From the NCBI GenBank assembly GCA_964388955.1, contig CAYMCO010000008.1, positions 1-64,000 of the forward strand: a stretch of DNA of 64,000 nucleotides, written 5' to 3'. The position numbers and the translations under genes are program-made. This DNA is from CAYMCO01 sp964388955. Lineage in GTDB: Bacteria; Chloroflexota; Anaerolineae; Anaerolineales; E44-bin32. Below the pieces are notes generated by a model. It was not told where the DNA came from, made no database searches, and saw only the letters and a program-made list of their open reading frames with translations. Positions 18,530 to 27,796 of the stretch are shown here, piece after piece (the stretch's first letter is position 1; each line of letters starts with the position of its first letter).

Positions 18530-19534
18530 ATGAAAGCAGCCGTACTGGAAGGGCAGCGAAAGCTCATTGTGAAAGATGTCCCGGAACCGGAACCAGGGGA
18601 GGGGCAGATCTTGGTGAAGATGCGCCATTGCGGGATCTGCGGCAGCGATACGCATCTCTATGCCTCCTCATTGGCTGTGCCAGGTTCGATCATGGGGCAC
18701 GAGTGGGTGGGGGAGATCGCCGCACTGGGCGCGGGCGTCGACCAATGCCAGGTCGGGGATCGGGTCTGGCCGGGGAGGAGCTTCCTGCCGGACTGGGAGT
18801 GGAAGGCGTGGTATGGATGGGATCTGGCTGCTTGGGCCCAGGATGACTTTGTGCGGAAGATGGGAGGCTATGGCGAATACGCCGTCTATCATCAAGGGGC
18901 CGTGGCCCCGGTCCCAGAGGGGCTTTCCGACGTGGAGGCGGTGATGGCGGATCAAGCGGCCACGGCTCTTGGCGCCGTGAGGGCATCCTGCTTGCAGGTC
19001 GGGGAGCGCGTCCTGGTGATCGGGGCTGGCCCGATCGGGCTGTGGTCCCTGCGCTGTGCTCAACTGGCTGAAGCGAGCAAGATCTGCGTGGCGGAGCTGG
19101 TGCCAGGGCGTGCGGAACACGCCCGCAGCATGGGAGCGGATCTGGTGGTGGATTCCAACCCCTTTGATGTGCGCGAGCAGATCGTGGAGTTCTTTGATGG
19201 CATCGGCCCCGATGTCGTCCTGGAGTGCGGCGGGACAGAAAGCGCGCTGCAGCTGGCGGTGGAGGTTCTGCGTCCAGATGGCCGGATCGCTCTGGTCGGC
19301 ATCAGCCACGAGCCGGTGCGGCTCGAACCCCTGAAGATGTACCTCAAGGGGATGGAGTTGAAAAGTGTGCTCCATATCGATTTCGAAGGTGGCATGGATC
19401 TCATCCGGCGAGGAAGAGTGGATTGCAGTGAGTTTCTCAGCGATCTAATTCCATTGACGGAGGTCCCGAGGGCGTTTGAACGCCTGCTGGACCCATCCGA
19501 CGAAATAAAGATCGTCGTCCGCTATCAGGGCTGA
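18530..19534 (+). CDS. Zinc-dependent alcohol dehydrogenase family protein (MDR)
   Basis: A 334-residue medium-chain dehydrogenase/reductase. Catalytic-zinc residues are visible: Cys37 in 'CGICGSDTH' and His57-Glu58 in 'GHEWVGE'. The Rossmann motif 'GAGPIGLW' lies near residue 164. The four-cysteine lobe that binds structural zinc in many family members is absent from the segment around residues 80-115, which is Trp-rich instead. CACAAGGAG precedes the ATG. The family includes threonine, sorbitol and galactitol-phosphate dehydrogenases. It probably oxidises an alcohol intermediate of the surrounding pathway. Confidence 0.9.
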   Translation: MKAAVLEGQRKLIVKDVPEPEPGEGQILVKMRHCGICGSDTHLYASSLAVPGSIMGHEWVGEIAALGAGVDQCQVGDRVWPGRSFLPDWEWKAWYGWDLAAWAQDDFVRKMGGYGEYAVYHQGAVAPVPEGLSDVEAVMADQAATALGAVRASCLQVGERVLVIGAGPIGLWSLRCAQLAEASKICVAELVPGRAEHARSMGADLVVDSNPFDVREQIVEFFDGIGPDVVLECGGTESALQLAVEVLRPDGRIALVGISHEPVRLEPLKMYLKGMELKSVLHIDFEGGMDLIRRGRVDCSEFLSDLIPLTEVPRAFERLLDPSDEIKIVVRYQG

Positions 19535-19698
19535 TTGTTCCCGATGTGGATAGGAAGTGTCGAATCCTGCGGTCCAGGGATGTGTATCTCAGTTACCCCC
19601 CGGAGCATATGGGTACGAATGGCGTGGCATTCTTCAAAGATCCCAATCAGGTGGACGTTGAATTGATGATGACCATCCTGCAAGGCCGTTTCTTTTAA
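19531..19698 (+). pseudogene. C-terminal remnant of a VOC (glyoxalase-like) protein
   Basis: Frame 1 reads 'LIVPDVDRKCRIL', then 'PPEHMGTNGVAFFKDP' and 'VDVELM', ending at TAA 19696-19698. This matches the last 50-55 residues of glyoxalase/bleomycin-resistance proteins, including the FxDPxxxxxEL metal-ligand motif. There is no start, and the fragment begins inside the stop region of the alcohol dehydrogenase, so the 5' part has been deleted. It is a gene remnant, not an expressed protein. Confidence 0.6.
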
Positions 19699-19702
19699 TC
19701 AA

Positions 19703-20812
19703 ATGAGCATACTGTTTTCCCCCTTTCGGATTGGGAACCTGGAACTGCGCAACCGGTTCGTTCGATCGGCGACCTTCGACCCTCGAGACGACGAGCAGGG
19801 ATTCGTGACGCCCCGCAAGATTGATCTCTACCGGGAGCTCGCCCAGGGCGGAGTCGGTTTGATCATCACCGGAACGACCTCCGTGCACCATTTTCCCCAC
19901 TTCCGCTGGCCAAATCTGAGCTATATCGATCGGGACGAATCCATCCCCCACTTTCGTCGCCTGACGGAAGCCGTTCATGCGCATGGGGCCAGGGTAGCGG
20001 CACAGCTTTTCCACGATGGTCGGGATGAGGCCTATGCGCTGCAGGAGCATGGGATCGAGGCGATGGCGCCCTCCGTCGTCCATGATGATCCATTCTTTCG
20101 GATGCCCCATCGGGCGATGGCGGAGAGGGAGATCTGGGCCATGGTGCGCGCTTTCGGCCAAGGTGCAAGGCGAGCCCGGGAGGCCGGTTTCGATGCAGTG
20201 CAACTCCACGCTGCACACGGGTACCTCTTCAGCCAATTCCTGTCCCCGCAGACCAATCGACGGGAGGATGGCTGGGGTGGTGCTCTTCAGGGGCGGATGC
20301 GCTTCCATCGTGAGGTGTTGCGTGAAGTGCGCGCCAAGGTGGGGGCGGATTTTCCCATCCTGATCAAGCTGGGTGTGGAGGACGCGGTGCCGGGTGGCTT
20401 GGAGTTCCGGGAGGGACGGCGCGCCGCGGTCTTGCTGGCGGATTGGGGCGTTGACGCTCTGGAGATCAGCCTTGGACTGCGGGGAGAGCAGTACGCCGGC
20501 ATGGAATACCGTGCGGATATCAACCGCGTTAATCAGGAGGCGTACTTTCTCCCTTGGGCCAAGACGATCAAGGCGGATGTGGGGGTTCCCGTGATCACCG
20601 TTGGTGGGCTGCGCAGCTTTGAGGTGTGTGAAGCGATCGTTGAGAACGGCGAGGCGGATCTGGTGTCCATGAGCCGTCCTTTTATCCGTGAGCCTCATCT
20701 GGTGGCGGACTGGATGGCGGGTGACCGGCATACGGCGCGCTGCATCTCCTGCAATGATTGCCTGGAACGGCTGGATGAGGACTTGCTCTGCTGGCAGGAT
20801 GTGTCGTCCTGA
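19703..20812 (+). CDS. NADH:flavin oxidoreductase (old yellow enzyme family)
   Basis: A 369-residue FMN TIM-barrel protein. The segment 'LHAAHGYLFSQFLSP' (about 171-185) is the active-site strand shared with 2,4-dienoyl-CoA reductase and trimethylamine dehydrogenase. The protein stops shortly after a Cys-rich stretch 'CISCNDCLERL...C', which corresponds to the 4Fe-4S ligand motif of the multidomain relatives. It may therefore hold an iron-sulfur cluster while lacking their C-terminal FAD/NAD domains. It starts four bases after the VOC remnant and has no good ribosome-binding site. Substrate unknown; ene-reduction or amine oxidation are both possible. Confidence 0.88.
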   Translation: MSILFSPFRIGNLELRNRFVRSATFDPRDDEQGFVTPRKIDLYRELAQGGVGLIITGTTSVHHFPHFRWPNLSYIDRDESIPHFRRLTEAVHAHGARVAAQLFHDGRDEAYALQEHGIEAMAPSVVHDDPFFRMPHRAMAEREIWAMVRAFGQGARRAREAGFDAVQLHAAHGYLFSQFLSPQTNRREDGWGGALQGRMRFHREVLREVRAKVGADFPILIKLGVEDAVPGGLEFREGRRAAVLLADWGVDALEISLGLRGEQYAGMEYRADINRVNQEAYFLPWAKTIKADVGVPVITVGGLRSFEVCEAIVENGEADLVSMSRPFIREPHLVADWMAGDRHTARCISCNDCLERLDEDLLCWQDVSS

Positions 20813-20884
20813 TTGGACCATCGTGAAAATACAAGTGGCTTTGGTTTGGGCTCGCCCGCCGGACACCCGAGAGGCGTGAAAGAG

Positions 20885-22570
20885 ATGGGCACGACGGAAG
20901 AGGGGATGCCCAGGAGGCGTCACTTGGCACCCGGTGATAATCAAGCGGGCATCGAGTTCAACTCCCGCCGCTCTCCTGTCCTGAGCAGTGGAGGGATGGT
21001 GGCCAGCTCCCAGCCCCTGGCGACCAAAGCGGGCGTGGACATACTTGATGCTGGCGGGACAGCCGCCGACGCGGCTGTAGCGGCGGCGGCTGTGCTTGGG
21101 GTCACGGAGCCCATGTCCACCGGGATCGGTGGGGATGCCTTCGCTTTGTTCTATGAGGCGGAGAGCGGCGATGTGCGCGCCATCAACGGATCGGGGCGCT
21201 CGCCGTCCGCTTTGACCCTTGCGATGATCGAGGCGCAGGGTTTGGGGTCCGGACTGCCTCCCGGGCACCCCCATACAGTCACCGTACCAGGAGCGGTGGC
21301 CTGCTGGTTTGATCTGCTGGAAAGATTCGGCAAGCTCTCGGTGCAGCAGATCCTGACCCCGGCCATCCGGCTCGCCCAAGGCGGTTTTCCCGTCGCCCCC
21401 ATTACGGCCCGTGCGTGGGAATCGGCTGCGCTTCGCGCCCGTGGTTCGCCCGGCCTGGCGGAGCTGCTGATCGAAGGCAGGTCGCCGCGGATGGGCGAGA
21501 TGTTTCGCAATCCGGGGCTTGCGCGGGTGCTGCAGATGCTGGCCGAGGGCGGTGCCCGCGTCTTCTACGAGGGGGAGATCGCCAGTGCGATCGTTGCGGA
21601 GATCCAGCGCGCCGGTGGGTTGATGACGGTGGAGGACCTCGCCCGCCATAGGAGCGAGTGGGTGGACCCGATCTTTACAACCTACCGCGGATTGCGCGTC
21701 TGGGAATGCCCGCCCAACGGCCAGGGGCTCACGACCCTTCTGGCGCTGAACATCCTCCAGGGATTCGACCTGGCCTCGCTGCCGCCCCTCGGGGAGCAGC
21801 GGCTGCACCTGATCGTCGAAGCGCTGCGGCTGGCTTTTGCGGATGCCTTCTGGTATGTGGCGGATCCGGATTTCGGCGCCATACCGCTGACTGGGCTGCT
21901 ATCGGAGGATTTTGCTCGGGGGCGGCGGGAGCAAATCGATCCGGATCGCGCGATGGCGGTTCCGGCCAGGGGCGTGCCCATGTCCTCATCGGATACTGTG
22001 TATCTGAGTGTGGTGGACGGCCAGGGGAATGCCTGCTCCTTCATCAATAGTCTCTATGAGCGCTTTGGCTCCGGAATCGTCCCGCAGGGGTGGGGCTTTG
22101 CGCTGCAAAATCGGGGGCTGAATTTCCGTCTGACCGCCGACCACCCAAACGGGCTCGCGCCGGGCAAACGCCCCTACCACACCATAATCCCGGCCATGGC
22201 CACGCGGGGGGATGGGAGCCTGTGCGCGAGCTTCGGAGTGATGGGTGGGTTCATGCAGCCCCAAGGGCAGGCTCAAGTTGTGGTCGGTCTGTGGGATGAC
22301 GGCCTGGACCCGCAGGCCGCGCTGGATCGGCCACGCGTGTGCCTGCTCGGGGACTACCAACTGACCGGCGGCGAGTTGGCCCTGGAGGAGGGCATCCCGC
22401 TGCAGACCATGGGGTCGCTGATCAGCAAAGGCCACCGTGTCCGGCCGGTAAGGGGTTTTGATCGATCCGTGTTCGGCCGCGGCCAAATCATCGTGCGCAG
22501 TTCCGGAGGCGGAGTCTTGACCGGGGGCAGCGACCCGCGCGCTGACGGTTGCGCGTTAGGGAGCATCTAG
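20885..22570 (+). CDS. Gamma-glutamyltransferase family protein
   Basis: A 561-residue N-terminal-nucleophile hydrolase of the GGT family. The predicted self-cleavage site is the Thr in 'SSSDTVYLSVVD', followed by 'GQGNACSFINSLYERFGSG', the canonical small-subunit start. No signal peptide is apparent, so a cytoplasmic location and an acylase-like or gamma-glutamyl-amide role are possible. The ATG at 20885 with GAAAGAG upstream is chosen; a TTG at 20813, directly after the upstream stop, would add 24 residues. It adds a fourth amide-cleaving activity to this cluster. Confidence 0.88.
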   Translation: MGTTEEGMPRRRHLAPGDNQAGIEFNSRRSPVLSSGGMVASSQPLATKAGVDILDAGGTAADAAVAAAAVLGVTEPMSTGIGGDAFALFYEAESGDVRAINGSGRSPSALTLAMIEAQGLGSGLPPGHPHTVTVPGAVACWFDLLERFGKLSVQQILTPAIRLAQGGFPVAPITARAWESAALRARGSPGLAELLIEGRSPRMGEMFRNPGLARVLQMLAEGGARVFYEGEIASAIVAEIQRAGGLMTVEDLARHRSEWVDPIFTTYRGLRVWECPPNGQGLTTLLALNILQGFDLASLPPLGEQRLHLIVEALRLAFADAFWYVADPDFGAIPLTGLLSEDFARGRREQIDPDRAMAVPARGVPMSSSDTVYLSVVDGQGNACSFINSLYERFGSGIVPQGWGFALQNRGLNFRLTADHPNGLAPGKRPYHTIIPAMATRGDGSLCASFGVMGGFMQPQGQAQVVVGLWDDGLDPQAALDRPRVCLLGDYQLTGGELALEEGIPLQTMGSLISKGHRVRPVRGFDRSVFGRGQIIVRSSGGGVLTGGSDPRADGCALGSI

Positions 22571-22880
22571 GCCTCCCACGCCTTCTCATGGTTCCGATCC
22601 CAAGCCCATTTCAGCGCTGGGACAGGTGGCGGGGACACCCTGCAGCCGGGAGAGCCCCTGACGGATTGCGTTCAGCGTCGAAATATCGTCATTGCCAGCC
22701 GCTGCGTAGGGACCTGCGGTTCGCATGTTGTCGATCTGGCTCCGGCTACTGACCAACCCGCGCGGGGGTGCCAGCTGCGGACCCGGGATTCTGCGCCGCT
22801 GAGGCCGCCGGCAGACGCCCGATGCAGGTGCAGCAACGAACTAGGGAAGTCAAAGGGCCGGGGCAACCATATCGGCATGC
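22571..22880. other. Gene-free convergent gap (310 bases)
   Basis: The gap lies between the converging GGT-family and methyltransferase genes. I see no gene, no strong hairpin and no repeat in it. Confidence 0.4.
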
Positions 22881-23804
22881 TCAGACGGACGTAAGCAGGT
22901 CGAGTTGATGCGCGATATAGATCAACTCACCCCGCTCCACCTGCCCGTGCCGAGAGCACAGCCAACCTTCCAGATCCTCGGCCTCGAGGTCCGAACATCC
23001 GCGCAGGGCGTCTTCGATGAAGTGCAGAATGTGATGCAGGAAATAGGCTTCGTCCCCTGGATAGGGGGGCACGACAATCCAGTCGGAACTCCCCGAGCAG
23101 CGGATCCGGTGTCGCGATGCTACGAGAGCCTCCAGCAATATGCGCCCGGTTTGGCTGTGTCTGCCGGTCTCTTCAGGTTGAAAACGCGAGTCCATACTGC
23201 GATGGTAGCAGTCGACGATATGTCGATCGAGTGTCTCATCGAGGACCGGTCGAAATATGGAGACGCCATCGAACACCAAGCTGAAATAGCACACGCCGCC
23301 CGGTCGAAGCAGGGATCGAAGCGTTGGGAGTGCGACCTCTAGGTCCACCAGGTCCAGGAAGGAATGGGCCATGAGCAGATCCCAAGCCCGGCCTCCCACC
23401 AGTCCCATCTCGAGAATGTCCGATTCCATGAAATCGATCCGTATCACCCGCGGACCGACCCGGAGAATCATGGTGTCACCCTGCAAATTTTGGGATCGGC
23501 CTCCCTGGTCCTCCACCCACGCAGCCAGGCGAGCGCGCGCCTCCGCAAGCAAGCTGCCATCCAAATCCACCGCCGTATACTGCAGATCGATGGAAGGTGT
23601 CGCCTCTGCAAGCCGTTGCACCATTGTGCCAATCCCCGCTCCCGCTTCGATAACGCGCAGGGGCCGTCCCCGGTCCACCGCACGACACCAATTCAATAGA
23701 CTCGCCCAGCAGCGCCGATTCAACGAGCGGTCATCGATGGGGCGCTTGGCTTCCAAAAAGCGGGTGAAATGGTATGACTCTGGCGCGGGGTTCGCCATGC
23801 GCAT
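22881..23804 (-). CDS. Class I SAM-dependent methyltransferase-like protein
   Basis: A 307-residue protein with a class I methyltransferase core. Motif I is 'VIEAGAGIGTMVQRL' (about 55-69), an acidic residue after the next strand is in 'YTAVDLDGSLL', and the equivalent of motif IV is 'WDLLMAHSFLDLVDL'. Substrate and pathway are not recognisable. The gene stands alone on the minus strand, convergent with the GGT-family gene and divergent from the amidohydrolase remnant and the second binding-protein gene. Confidence 0.75.
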   Translation of the reverse strand: MRMANPAPESYHFTRFLEAKRPIDDRSLNRRCWASLLNWCRAVDRGRPLRVIEAGAGIGTMVQRLAEATPSIDLQYTAVDLDGSLLAEARARLAAWVEDQGGRSQNLQGDTMILRVGPRVIRIDFMESDILEMGLVGGRAWDLLMAHSFLDLVDLEVALPTLRSLLRPGGVCYFSLVFDGVSIFRPVLDETLDRHIVDCYHRSMDSRFQPEETGRHSQTGRILLEALVASRHRIRCSGSSDWIVVPPYPGDEAYFLHHILHFIEDALRGCSDLEAEDLEGWLCSRHGQVERGELIYIAHQLDLLTSV

Positions 23805-23998
23805 GCGCTCCCGGCTCTTCGTAGATCATCATTGTAGTCGAGAAGGGGGAATCGGACACCGGCAGCCAATCTGCGGGCTGGCCATCCGCGGCGACGGGTC
23901 CGGGTCAACTTGCCAATTTGGCACCAGGATCTACAATTCGGTGGCCATCGGCCCCCAGGCTATTAATCGTGGTCGAATATCTGCGATCGGAGATCGTG

Positions 23999-24130
23999 AT
24001 GATCAGGGTCATCGACGCCCACGGTCACATCGGCGATATCCTCTCTCCCAGCGGCGGCGAACCGATCTTTGGCCGCAGGATGGAGCGCCGTTTCTGCCTC
24101 GATTTGCCTCCCCTGGCCTTCCTTGCTATA
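23999..24130 (+). pseudogene. N-terminal remnant of an amidohydrolase (TIM-barrel metal-dependent hydrolase)
   Basis: ATG at 23999, with GGAG upstream, starts 'MIRVIDAHGHIGDIL', which is the typical N-terminus of amidohydrolase-2 family proteins with the HxH metal motif. Similarity fades after about 45 codons, and the same stretch runs into the leader of the binding-protein gene. The gene therefore lost its body, with the ABC binding-protein gene now next to the break. Confidence 0.5.
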
Positions 24131-24266
24131 AGTGGCGTGGCGCGGGATTCACTTCGGCCGGGCGGATTTGGGGCTGCCGCCATGCGCGAACATCCGCACG
24201 GACAGGTTTTCCCCTCTGGGTTCGGGATGGAATCAGCGGTGTGTGCCGATCCTTCAGGAGGGCAAC

Positions 24267-26024
24267 TTGAAGGTTGATCGAAGGATCTTCGTCGGTATTC
24301 TCTTGGCCCTGGTGGGCCTGTTGGCTGCATGCGCTCCGCAGGAGGGCCCGGTGCAGACCCTGACCCCTGGATTGCGCCGCACTGTGGCGGCGCCCTCCCC
24401 GTCCCCAATGCCACCGGAAGCGCCGACGGAGACCCCGACGCCGACGCCGACCCCCGTGATCTTGGAGGTGGGTTGGGAAGGAGATCCGGTGGACTGCCTG
24501 AACTTCGCGACCTGCCCGGGGGGCAAGCGCGCTTGGGATCTGCTGTATGACAGCCTGGTCGGGTGGGATGCTGTCGGCGAAGAGGGGATCGCGCCCCGCC
24601 TGGCGGAGAGCTGGGAGGCTGCCCCCGGAGCGATGAAGATCACTTTTCAGCTGCGGGATCTGGAAGGGGCGACATTTCATGATGGGACACCGCTTACAGC
24701 GCAGGATGTCGCCTGGAGCATCAACTACTACGCCGGCAATGCGGCGCTGGCATGGACTCTCGGCACATCCGTAGGGCAAGGATTTGGAGCGCATGCGATC
24801 GACGGCGAGACCGTTGAATTGCAGTTGATTGAGCCCATCAACTCCGAGGTCCTGTTGAGCTACCTGACCAATGTGTATGTGCTTCCATCGGAGATCTGGA
24901 GCGCCTATGACCAGGCCACGATCCAAGACTTCCCGAATCAAGAGGCGATCGGCAGTGGCCCCTATCGGCTGGCGGATTGGGCACCGGGCGAGCATATGAT
25001 CTTCGAGGCCCACGCAGACTCTCCCATGGGGGAGCCACCCATCGATCGCCTGGTGGTGCGTATCTACCCGGATTCTGCTTCCATGAATGAGGCGTTGCTT
25101 GCCGGCGAGGTCGATCTGCTCTCATCTCTGCGTCCAATGCAGATCACATCTATTCGGGACGAACAGGGGGTGGAGCTGTATGAGAAGGCGCCCATCAACG
25201 GCTACTGGCTGGTGTTCAACCTATGGGAGGAGGGCGGGGGGGATCCCGCGATCCGCCAACGGGAGGTTCGGGAAGCGATCGCACACGCAGTCGACCGAGA
25301 CGGGCTGCTTGAGTCCGTGGAGGCCGGGGGAGGGCGGGTCCCCGATAGCCTCTGGGACGGCGGGGAGCGGTTCGACGAATGGGCGAATCCCGATCTCAGC
25401 CAATACGAATATGATCCAGACCTTGCAGCGGAGCTGCTGGAAGCCGCCGGCTATCAGGACCAGGATGGGGATGGGACTCGGGAGGTCGGTGCGAACATTG
25501 AGGATCCGCTGCGACTGCGGCTCTCCTATTCAACGGAGTTGCCGGAGGCAGAGGGAATAGCCCAGAAGATCACCGATGGGCTCCGGGAGATCGGAGTGGA
25601 TGTTGCGTTGGTTGGCCTGACATCGATGAAGCTTAGGCAGCGGATGCTTTCCGCCGATTTCGATTTGGCCATTGCCCGCATCGATCTGAGCCGGGATCCA
25701 GACCTGAGTCTGTATGGTATGACATCCTGGGCGCTGGATGCCGGGGCGAACGCGGCGGGTTACAGCAACATCGAACTCGATTCGATGTACTTGGCTCAAC
25801 ACTATGCCGCCGACCACGCCGAGCGCAGGGAGTACGTCCGGGCCGCCCAGCGGATTCTGCACGATGACCTGCCGTGGCTGCCTCTATATTTCTTCAGCGC
25901 ATATGATGCAGTGCGGGGAGCCCGCTTCGATTTGACGATAACGGATACCTTCGACGAGGTGTGGGGCTGGTACGGGATTTGGGGGGTTGTACCCATTCAA
26001 GCGCCTACAGGATCTGGCGAATAG
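24267..26024 (+). CDS. ABC transporter solute-binding lipoprotein (family 5), second copy
   Basis: A 585-residue binding protein. I place the start at TTG 24267 because AGGAGG (24256-24261) lies five bases upstream and the product then opens with a lipoprotein signal: KVDRR, hydrophobic core, LLAAC. A Thr/Pro-rich tether follows ('PTETPTPTPTPV'), then the family-5 fold. 'WEGDPVDCLNFATCPGG' matches the ligand-domain start of the 9176 homologue. No permease gene adjoins. It probably supplies a peptide/opine-type importer encoded elsewhere. Confidence 0.9.
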   Translation: MKVDRRIFVGILLALVGLLAACAPQEGPVQTLTPGLRRTVAAPSPSPMPPEAPTETPTPTPTPVILEVGWEGDPVDCLNFATCPGGKRAWDLLYDSLVGWDAVGEEGIAPRLAESWEAAPGAMKITFQLRDLEGATFHDGTPLTAQDVAWSINYYAGNAALAWTLGTSVGQGFGAHAIDGETVELQLIEPINSEVLLSYLTNVYVLPSEIWSAYDQATIQDFPNQEAIGSGPYRLADWAPGEHMIFEAHADSPMGEPPIDRLVVRIYPDSASMNEALLAGEVDLLSSLRPMQITSIRDEQGVELYEKAPINGYWLVFNLWEEGGGDPAIRQREVREAIAHAVDRDGLLESVEAGGGRVPDSLWDGGERFDEWANPDLSQYEYDPDLAAELLEAAGYQDQDGDGTREVGANIEDPLRLRLSYSTELPEAEGIAQKITDGLREIGVDVALVGLTSMKLRQRMLSADFDLAIARIDLSRDPDLSLYGMTSWALDAGANAAGYSNIELDSMYLAQHYAADHAERREYVRAAQRILHDDLPWLPLYFFSAYDAVRGARFDLTITDTFDEVWGWYGIWGVVPIQAPTGSGE

Positions 26025-26047
26025 GCCCCGGAAATCCTGACGGAGAA

Positions 26048-26064
26048 GGCCAGCGACGCTGGCC
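26048..26064 (+). terminator. Short GC hairpin after the second binding-protein gene
   Basis: GGCCAGC and GCTGGCC form a 7-bp stem with a GAC loop, 23 bases after the stop. There is no T-run. Confidence 0.35.
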
Positions 26065-26264
26065 CCGGTAGGAGGGCGCGAACCCCGGCGCAACGGGAGC
26101 GACCTGGTCATCGCGCCGTGTCTCTGGGGGGGGGGCGGAGCGGTCAACGCGATCTGTGGGGGATAGCGCAGTCATAAGCCGCATGTCCGGGTCGCTCGTT
26201 TCGCGGGGCCGACTCGGAATCATGCGGTGAAGATGTAGGGATTCAGAAGTTCATCGGGGGCGGG

Positions 26265-27452
26265 TTGGAAGACCGCACTTTTGGCATCGAGCGCAACGGC
26301 TGGTTGCTCTTCGCCGCTACATTGCTCAACGGGCTGGCCGAGGGATTGTGGCGGTATATCCTGCCCATCTATATCGCCGATCTGGGCGCTGCTCCGGCGC
26401 AGGTTGGTCTCGTGCTTTCGCTCAGCAGCCTTTCCATGCTCATCACCTACCTGCCCGTGGGGATCCTATCTGATCGCATAAGCCGCCGCACGCTGTTGAT
26501 ATCATCACGTGCGGTGATGGCTGCGGGGGCGGCCGGTATGGCTCTGGCGGGGGAATGGCGGGGGATCATCCCCGCATTGGGGCTGTTCTATTCCGGCTGG
26601 TTCTCGTATCCGGTAATCAGCGGGTACCTTGCACGCCTCTATCGGCGGAGGAATCCGGCCGCGGCTTTCACCACGGTCTTCGCCGGGTATTCCATCGGGC
26701 TTGTCACAACCCCCGCTCTCGGGGGACTCATCGCCGCAAGTCGAGGCATGCCCTTCACGCTGAATCTCTCCGCCGGGTTATTGCTTCTCTCCGCAATTCC
26801 GGTGTTCTTTTTGGACCCGCAGCGCCCGGGAAGTCCCACTCCGATGAGCGCCTACCGCGAACTGTTCTCCAATCGCCTGCTGCGGCGGTTCATGCTCTAT
26901 GTCGGCGCTCTGGGAACATTGCTCTACGCGGGACAGGTGCTGGCGCCGAATTTCCTGCAGGAACGGGCAGGACTGGGTCTCGCCAAGATCGGCTCCTTGG
27001 GGACTGCGGCTTCGGCCGGCACGGCCGTCTTCAACTTGATCTTGGGACGGGCGCGGCCGCGCCGTGCGCTGAAGCTGGTCCTTATGGGAATGACCCTCGC
27101 AATGCTGGCACTAATCACCGCACCTCGCACGCCCCTGGTGTGGGCGGTGTACTTGCTCTTCGGCCTCGTGGGGACCACCAGCTTCTTTGTGGGAGGCATA
27201 ATGGCGCCTCTGGTGCCGGAGCGCACTACGGGGCTTGCTTACGCGATTCAGGGACTGACGCTGGTACTTTCGCAGATTTTGGGGCCGCTGGCTGCCGGCT
27301 TGCTGTTTGACATCTCTCCATACCTTCCTTTCCTCATGGTGGCTCTGTGTCTTGTGGTATTCATGGTTTGGACGGAGCATATGCCCTTGCACTTCACCGA
27401 GGTCCCGGGGACAGCGATGGATGTCGACTCACGATCGGGCCCGGAACCATAG
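26265..27452 (+). CDS. MFS transporter
   Basis: A 395-residue membrane protein with about 12 predicted hydrophobic segments. The MFS motif A equivalent 'PVGILSDRISRRTLL' lies between helices 2 and 3 (about 67-81). Translation appears to start at TTG 26265 after a G-rich stretch; no ATG fits better. It is followed immediately by an acyl-CoA dehydrogenase remnant. Direction and substrate of transport are unknown; efflux of a metabolite or drug is as likely as import. Confidence 0.85.
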   Translation: MEDRTFGIERNGWLLFAATLLNGLAEGLWRYILPIYIADLGAAPAQVGLVLSLSSLSMLITYLPVGILSDRISRRTLLISSRAVMAAGAAGMALAGEWRGIIPALGLFYSGWFSYPVISGYLARLYRRRNPAAAFTTVFAGYSIGLVTTPALGGLIAASRGMPFTLNLSAGLLLLSAIPVFFLDPQRPGSPTPMSAYRELFSNRLLRRFMLYVGALGTLLYAGQVLAPNFLQERAGLGLAKIGSLGTAASAGTAVFNLILGRARPRRALKLVLMGMTLAMLALITAPRTPLVWAVYLLFGLVGTTSFFVGGIMAPLVPERTTGLAYAIQGLTLVLSQILGPLAAGLLFDISPYLPFLMVALCLVVFMVWTEHMPLHFTEVPGTAMDVDSRSGPEP

Positions 27453-27796
27453 AAGACAGCGAGCTGGGATCCAGTATGGGGAGACCGGGGTGCAGATCAC
27501 CACAGATGCGCTGCAGAAATTCGGTGGCTACGGGTATACGGAGGCTTACGCCGTCGAGAAATGGACGCGGGATGCAAAGTTCCATCAAATTTACGCGGGG
27601 ACCAGCCGAATTCGGCGCTGGGTCATCGCGCGACAGTTGCTGGCGTAGTGCTGTGGGTACGCTCGATCGATGAGTGCTCCGTTGCGGCCTGTCGGCCTTG
27701 AATATGATCCCAGTTGGGTATCGGGAATTCGCCTCTGCCCCGATATCATAAGGTGGGAGACAGAGGAGGCACAGCGCGCTGAGGGGCGAACAAGAG
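27453..27796. other. Gap (344 bases) holding a gene remnant
   Basis: The first half is the acyl-CoA dehydrogenase remnant described separately. In the rest (27649-27796) I see no gene or strong hairpin. Confidence 0.4.
27463..27648 (+). pseudogene. C-terminal remnant of an acyl-CoA dehydrogenase
   Basis: The frame encodes 'TTDALQKFGGYGYTEAY', 'VEKWTRDAKFHQIYAGTS' and 'VIARQLLA' before TAG 27646-27648. This is the last 55-60 residues of acyl-CoA dehydrogenases (consensus A.Q..GGYGY....VE...RDA....IYEGT..I....IAR.LL). Everything upstream of this, including the FAD-binding and catalytic parts, is missing and the sequence runs straight into the MFS gene end. Confidence 0.75.

Noticed and set aside
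19634..21808. Very long minus-strand open frame (about 724 codons) opposite the flavin oxidoreductase and GGT genes
   Set aside because: Both plus-strand genes are recognisable families with intact motifs; the antisense product is Arg/His-rich with no domain, as expected of a shadow in GC-rich DNA.
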